From: CAYLMM01 sp964646035 | GTDB taxonomy: Bacteria; Krumholzibacteriota; Krumholzibacteriia; LZORAL124-64-63 | Direction: 5' to 3' | DNA: 9,856 nt | NCBI GenBank assembly: GCA_964646035.1 | Contig: CAZYDJ010000103.1 | Location: 1-9,856 of the forward strand | Shown: positions 6,798 to 9,856 of the stretch, piece by piece | Position numbering within the stretch: the stretch's first letter is position 1 | How the letters are laid out: each line of letters starts with the position of its first letter | The notes under the pieces: generated by a model | What the model was told of the DNA's origin: nothing | What the model saw: only the letters and a program-made list of their open reading frames with translations | Databases searched by the model: none | Made by a program: the position numbers and the translations under genes

Positions 6798-6816
6798 GAA
6801 AATTCGGCTTGGCCGG

Positions 6817-7068
6817 CTACTTCGGCAGCAGCGTGGACAAGCGGGCCTTCAGCCGGGCAGCGCGGGCGCGGGGAATGATCCCCTTGCGGGCCTGCATATC
6901 GAGCATCGAATAGATGCCCCGCAGATCCTCGGAATTGCCCTCGCCGGCAGCGGTCAGACCGCGGAACTTCTTCACGGAAGAGCGCATCTCGGCGCGATTG
7001 TCGCGATTGCGCAGACGGCGTTCCTCGCTCGTCTTCATCCGTTTTTTGGCACTTTTATGATGCGGCAA
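6817..7068 (-). CDS. rpsT: 30S ribosomal protein S20, UUG start
   Basis: This 83-residue, very basic protein binds 16S rRNA in the small ribosomal subunit. The N-terminus MPHHKSAKKRMKTSEERRLR matches the conserved S20 opening (basic residues and KSAKKR), RNRDNRAEMRSSVKKFR is the central helix, and the C-terminus has the usual Lys/Arg/Ala-rich helix (KGIIPRARAARLKARL). The start codon is TTG (7068-7066 on the minus strand). The next in-frame ATG is codon 11, which would remove the conserved N-terminus, and a perfect AAGGAGG sits eight bases before the TTG. E. coli rpsT is also known to start with UUG and to be autoregulated at translation. The gene stands alone, with its own promoter (in the divergent gap with uvrC) and terminator, opposite to all its neighbours. 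Confidence 0.96.
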   Translation of the reverse strand: MPHHKSAKKRMKTSEERRLRNRDNRAEMRSSVKKFRGLTAAGEGNSEDLRGIYSMLDMQARKGIIPRARAARLKARLSTLLPK

Positions 7069-7076
7069 GACTATGA

Positions 7077-7083
7077 CCTCCTT
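7077..7083 (-). promoter_or_regulatory. Perfect Shine-Dalgarno sequence that fixes the UUG start of rpsT
   Basis: On the minus strand AAGGAGG (7083-7077) precedes the TTG by eight bases, an optimal spacing. A strong ribosome site paired with a weak start codon resembles the autoregulated E. coli rpsT arrangement. Confidence 0.88.
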
Positions 7084-7101
7084 CGAGCCACGAACCGCAG
7101 G

Positions 7102-7130
7102 AATCTAACAGGGACCCATCGACATGTCAA
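7102..7130 (-). promoter_or_regulatory. Sigma-70-type promoter of rpsT, overlapping the uvrC start codon
   Basis: The minus strand has a consensus -35 box TTGACA (7130-7125), a 17-base spacer and the -10 box TAGATT (7107-7102, four of six consensus positions). Transcription would begin near 7095, giving a leader of about 27 bases that contains the ribosome site. The -35 box lies on the first codons of uvrC (ATG at 7124), so RNA polymerase bound here would occupy the uvrC translation start region. The boxes were found by eye, and no start site is proven. Confidence 0.65.
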
Positions 7131-8986
7131 GGCGACCGGACAGCAAAGAGGATGGCGCGGGGCTGCAGGCCAAACTCTCCCTGTTGCCCGAGGCTCCCGG
7201 CGTCTATCTCCACAAGGACGCCGAAGGCAAGGTTCTCTACGTCGGCAAGGCGCTGAAACTCAATAACCGGGTGCGCTCCTACTTCCAATCCGGCGACCGG
7301 GATCCCAAGACCGAGCAACTGGTCCGCCGTATCCGGGATTTCGATTATATCGTCACCGCCAGCGAGCAGGAGGCCCTGGTCCTGGAGGACCAGCTGATCA
7401 AGGAATATCGACCCCGCTACAACATCCGCCTGAAGGACGATAAGCGCTATCCCTATATCCGTATTTCCTTGGGCGAAGCTTTTCCGCGGGTCGAGGTGGT
7501 GCGGCGGATCGCGGCCGACGGCGCCCGCTATTTCGGTCCCTACACCAACGCCGGCGATATGCGCGAAACGCTAAATTACGCCCTGCGGATCTTCCAGGTC
7601 CGGACCTGCCATCTCGATCTGCCGGAGCAGACGGTGCCCCGGGCCTGCCTCGATTATCAGATCGGCCGCTGCAGCGCGCCCTGTGTCGGATTCGACGGGC
7701 AGAAGTCCTATCGCAAACGGGTGCGGGATCTGATCCGCTTCCTGGAAGGGGAGGATCGTCGTCTGTTGGCCGCCATGCAGGCGGAGATCACCGATCTGGC
7801 CCGGGAGCTGGAGTACGAAGCGGCGGCGGCGGCCAGGGATCGTCTCCGCCTGCTGGAGCGGACCCTCGGCAGTTTGAGCCGCATCCACGGGCTGACGGGT
7901 TCGGTCGACGCCTGCGCCCTGGTCAGGGACGGGCGCCAGGGTTGCGGCGTGGTGCTGCGGATCCGCCGCGGCAGGGTGCTGACCACCCACCATTTCCTGC
8001 TTGAAGATCGGCTCGAGAGCGATTCATCCGCTTTCATGGCGCAGCTGCTGCGGGAGTATTATCCCCGCGCCGGCGATCTGCCGGCCACGATCCTGCTTTC
8101 CCATGATCTGAACGACCGGGAGCATTGGGAGGGCTGGCTGGGCGAGTTGCGCGGGGGCAAGGTGCGCCTGACCCTGCCCCGGCGCGGCCCTCGCCACGAC
8201 GCGGTGCGGATGGCGCTCGCCAACGCGACCTGGAAGCTCAACGAGCGGAATCTGCGGCCGGATTCCTCCGGGCGCAACGTGGCCCCCGGCGATTCGCTGC
8301 AGTTGCAGGCGGCTCTCGATCTCAAGACGGTGCCCGAAACCATCGAATGCTTCGACATCTCGAATTTCCAGGGGAAGGAAACAGTCGCGTCGCTGGTCTA
8401 TTTCCGGGGCGGCAAGCCGGTGAAATCCCGCTACCGCCGTTTCCGCATCCGCACCGTGGCCGGCATCGACGATTTCGCATCGATGAACGAGGTCCTGGGC
8501 CGGTATTATGCCCGTCTGCGGGAAAAAGGCCTGCCGCCGGCCGATCTGGTGGTCGTCGACGGCGGCCGCGGCCAGATCTCGGCGGCCCGCGAGGCGCTGA
8601 CGGTGCTTGGTCTGCATGATGTGGAACTGATCGGACTCGCCAAGCGGGACGAGGAAATCCATCGTGAGGGGAATCGCGAGCCGGTGCGCCTGCCTCGCAC
8701 CAGCCCCGCCCTGAAACTGCTGCAACGGGTGCGCGACGAGGCTCACCGCTTCGCCATCACCTATCACCGGCTGCTGCGGGAGCAGAAGACCACGGCTTCG
8801 GTGCTGGACCTGATCCCCGGCATCGGCCGCATGAAGAAGCTGGCGTTGCTGCATCATTTCAACTCGGTGGACGATATCCGGCGCGCCGGGGCCGCCGATC
8901 TGGGAGCCGTCCGCGGACTGAGCCGGGCCGATGTCGGACGGATCATCGAGTTCTTCGCCGTGGAGAAGGGCGGTGGCAATGTCTGA
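7124..8986 (+). CDS. uvrC: UvrABC excision nuclease subunit C
   Basis: This 620-residue nuclease makes both incisions around DNA lesions once UvrB is loaded by UvrA in nucleotide excision repair. Domains in order: GIY-YIG nuclease (about 20-100) with APGVYLH (24-30), LYVGKA (38-43) and the Glu-rich EQEALVLED (81-89) for the 3' cut; four cysteines, Cys162, 175, 183 and 187, spaced like the [4Fe-4S] ligands described in UvrC; a UVR motif (about 211-246) that contacts UvrB; an RNase H-like nuclease with Asp411 (ECFDIS), Asp479 (VVVDGGRGQ) and His541 (DEAHRFA) for the 5' cut; and two helix-hairpin-helix units (about 559-612). Length is normal, and all expected catalytic positions seem intact. A modest GGGA lies nine bases before the ATG. 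A possible -10 box TATGAT (7056-7061) lacks a good -35. The last eight bases overlap the next gene. Confidence 0.97.
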   Translation: MSRRPDSKEDGAGLQAKLSLLPEAPGVYLHKDAEGKVLYVGKALKLNNRVRSYFQSGDRDPKTEQLVRRIRDFDYIVTASEQEALVLEDQLIKEYRPRYNIRLKDDKRYPYIRISLGEAFPRVEVVRRIAADGARYFGPYTNAGDMRETLNYALRIFQVRTCHLDLPEQTVPRACLDYQIGRCSAPCVGFDGQKSYRKRVRDLIRFLEGEDRRLLAAMQAEITDLARELEYEAAAAARDRLRLLERTLGSLSRIHGLTGSVDACALVRDGRQGCGVVLRIRRGRVLTTHHFLLEDRLESDSSAFMAQLLREYYPRAGDLPATILLSHDLNDREHWEGWLGELRGGKVRLTLPRRGPRHDAVRMALANATWKLNERNLRPDSSGRNVAPGDSLQLQAALDLKTVPETIECFDISNFQGKETVASLVYFRGGKPVKSRYRRFRIRTVAGIDDFASMNEVLGRYYARLREKGLPPADLVVVDGGRGQISAAREALTVLGLHDVELIGLAKRDEEIHREGNREPVRLPRTSPALKLLQRVRDEAHRFAITYHRLLREQKTTASVLDLIPGIGRMKKLALLHHFNSVDDIRRAGAADLGAVRGLSRADVGRIIEFFAVEKGGGNV

Positions 8987-9856
8987 GCCCTGGGACGAGG
9001 CCGTAGGGGATTTCCTGGATCACGCCGCTGCCGAAAAAGGTCTCTCGGTCAACAGCATGGAGGCGTATTCCCGTGATCTGCGGCGCTTCTGTGGCTGGGC
9101 CGCAGAGCGGGGGACGGGTTCGCCGGGCGAGATCAGCGGCTCCGATCTGAGGGCTTTCCTGATCACCACCGCCTCGGACCTCAGCGCCAGGTCGCGGGCC
9201 CGCCTGATCTCCACGCTGCGCGGATTCTTCTCCTTCCTGGTCGATGAGGGCGTGATCCACAGCGATCCGATGCTGACGATCCTGGCCCCCAAGGCCGGCC
9301 GCAAGCTGCCTGCGGTGTTGAGCCGCGCCGAGGTCGGCCGGCTGCTCGAAATCGAATCGAAGGCCGACGCCGCCGGCGCCCGCGACCGGGTTATCCTGGA
9401 ACTGCTCTACGGTTGCGGGCTGCGCGTGAGCGAACTCTGCGCCCTGGACGTGACCGACCTCGACCGCGGCGAGAATTCGTTGCGGGTGCGGGGCAAGGGC
9501 GACAAGGAGCGCGTGGTCCCGGTCGGCGATCCGGCGATGGCCGCAGCCGGCGTCTGGCTCGACTCGGCCCGGTCGGAAATGCTGGACCAGCGCGGCAGCC
9601 CGGCTTTCCTGCTCAATCGCCGGGGTGGCAGGTTGTCGCGGGTGTCGGTATGGAAGATCCTGAAGCGATGCGCGGCGGCGGCGGGCCTGCGTCCCGAACG
9701 GCTGACGCCCCATACCCTGCGGCATACCTACGCCACCCATCTGCTCGAGGGCGGCGCCGATCTGAGGGTCGTGCAGGAACTTCTCTTTTTTAATGATACG
9801 GCGACCACCGAGATCTACACCCACGTCGACCGGGCCTTTCTGACCGAGGTTTACCG
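8979..9856 (+). CDS. xerD: Site-specific tyrosine recombinase, probably XerD (3' end outside window; sequence corrupted at 9786-9800)
   Basis: This gene starts at ATG 8979, overlapping the uvrC stop, with AAGGG eight bases upstream, and runs off the right edge after 292 complete codons. Residues about 1-105 form the SAM-like core-binding domain; the rest is the catalytic domain of a Xer recombinase, which resolves chromosome dimers at dif with its partner. Catalytic positions are Arg149 (GCGLRVSEL), Lys173 (RGKGDKER), His245 and Arg248 (PHTLRHTYATHL) and the nucleophile Tyr280 (EIYTHV). All are offset by exactly one from my recollection of E. coli XerD numbering, which favours XerD over XerC, as does the separate xerC-like tail at the left edge. 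After QELL the family has Gly-His, where His would be residue 271. Here the sequence reads FFNDT because sequencing-adapter bases replace the gene (see the separate entry). The frame is kept, so the native gene is probably intact and active. Confidence 0.88.
   Translation, partial: MSEPWDEAVGDFLDHAAAEKGLSVNSMEAYSRDLRRFCGWAAERGTGSPGEISGSDLRAFLITTASDLSARSRARLISTLRGFFSFLVDEGVIHSDPMLTILAPKAGRKLPAVLSRAEVGRLLEIESKADAAGARDRVILELLYGCGLRVSELCALDVTDLDRGENSLRVRGKGDKERVVPVGDPAMAAAGVWLDSARSEMLDQRGSPAFLLNRRGGRLSRVSVWKILKRCAAAAGLRPERLTPHTLRHTYATHLLEGGADLRVVQELLFFNDTATTEIYTHVDRAFLTEVY
9786..9820 (+). other. Illumina P5 adapter sequence embedded in the assembly (artefact)
   Basis: Positions 9792-9820 match all 29 bases of the Illumina P5 adapter/flow-cell oligo, from AATGATACGG to GATCTACAC. 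Six T residues (9786-9791) precede it, matching the poly-T linker of the grafted oligo or read-off beyond the adapter end. Its translation, FFNDTATTEIYT, is a familiar contamination peptide in protein databases. After 9820 the sequence does not continue into the usual TCTTTCCC of the TruSeq adapter but returns to the recombinase gene (CCACGTCGACC, coding THVDR). About 15 bases (9786-9800) are foreign. The next 20 could be native, adapter or both, because xer genes commonly encode TTEIYTH there. Confidence 0.96.

Noticed and set aside
7344..7349. Perfect TATAAT on the minus strand as an rpsT promoter.
   Set aside because: It lies inside uvrC at Asp-Tyr-Ile codons, about 275 bases from rpsT, with no matching -35 box. 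The TTGACA/TAGATT pair close to rpsT is far better.
1..9856. The window as a linearised circle, because Xer fragments lie at both ends.
   Set aside because: Joining the right end to the left end puts the recombinase in the wrong frame (frame 2, not the frame-3 tail), and the terminal sequences do not overlap. They are two different genes.

Overview
The window is a gene-dense stretch of bacterial chromosome, roughly two-thirds G+C by eye, with strong codon bias and short or overlapping gene junctions. It is housekeeping DNA. I found no CRISPR array, insertion sequence, prophage, toxin-antitoxin pair or defence island, and no stretch over 300 bases without a gene. The likely source is an uncultured, metagenome-assembled bacterium. 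A lipoprotein with an N-terminal GTPPGGPEDE segment followed by a bacterial Ig-like domain resembles proteins common in the FCB superphylum (Bacteroidota and relatives, including several candidate phyla). That placement is an inference from one gene and general style, not a phylogeny.

Layout on the plus strand: the last codons of a Xer recombinase, probably xerC (3-74); hslV (76-630) and hslU (627-1982), the two-part HslVU protease; argF (2026-2943), ornithine carbamoyltransferase; an Ig-like lipoprotein of unknown role (2945-4228); dapF (4279-5112), dapA (5105-6022) and dapB (6019-6756), three enzymes of the diaminopimelate/lysine route. On the minus strand, rpsT (6817-7068, ribosomal protein S20) converges on dapB and shares a short intergenic space with it, which holds a terminator hairpin oriented for rpsT. 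uvrC (7124-8986, excision nuclease) diverges from rpsT, and its end overlaps a second Xer recombinase gene, probably xerD (8979 to beyond the right edge).

From the xerC tail to dapB the genes are co-directional, and most junctions are overlaps or gaps of a few bases, so this is probably one or two long operons. Possible breaks are a small hairpin after hslU and a 50-base gap before dapF. dapF, dapA and dapB are consecutive and translationally coupled; they supply meso-diaminopimelate for peptidoglycan and lysine. rpsT has a clear promoter whose -35 box covers the uvrC start codon, a perfect Shine-Dalgarno sequence and a UUG start.

The most important observation is technical. At 9786-9820, inside xerD, the sequence contains the complete 29-base Illumina P5 adapter preceded by six T residues. 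It replaces about 15 native bases without shifting the frame and makes the recombinase appear to lack its conserved Gly-His pair. The native gene is almost certainly intact there, and this part of the assembly should not be taken as biology.
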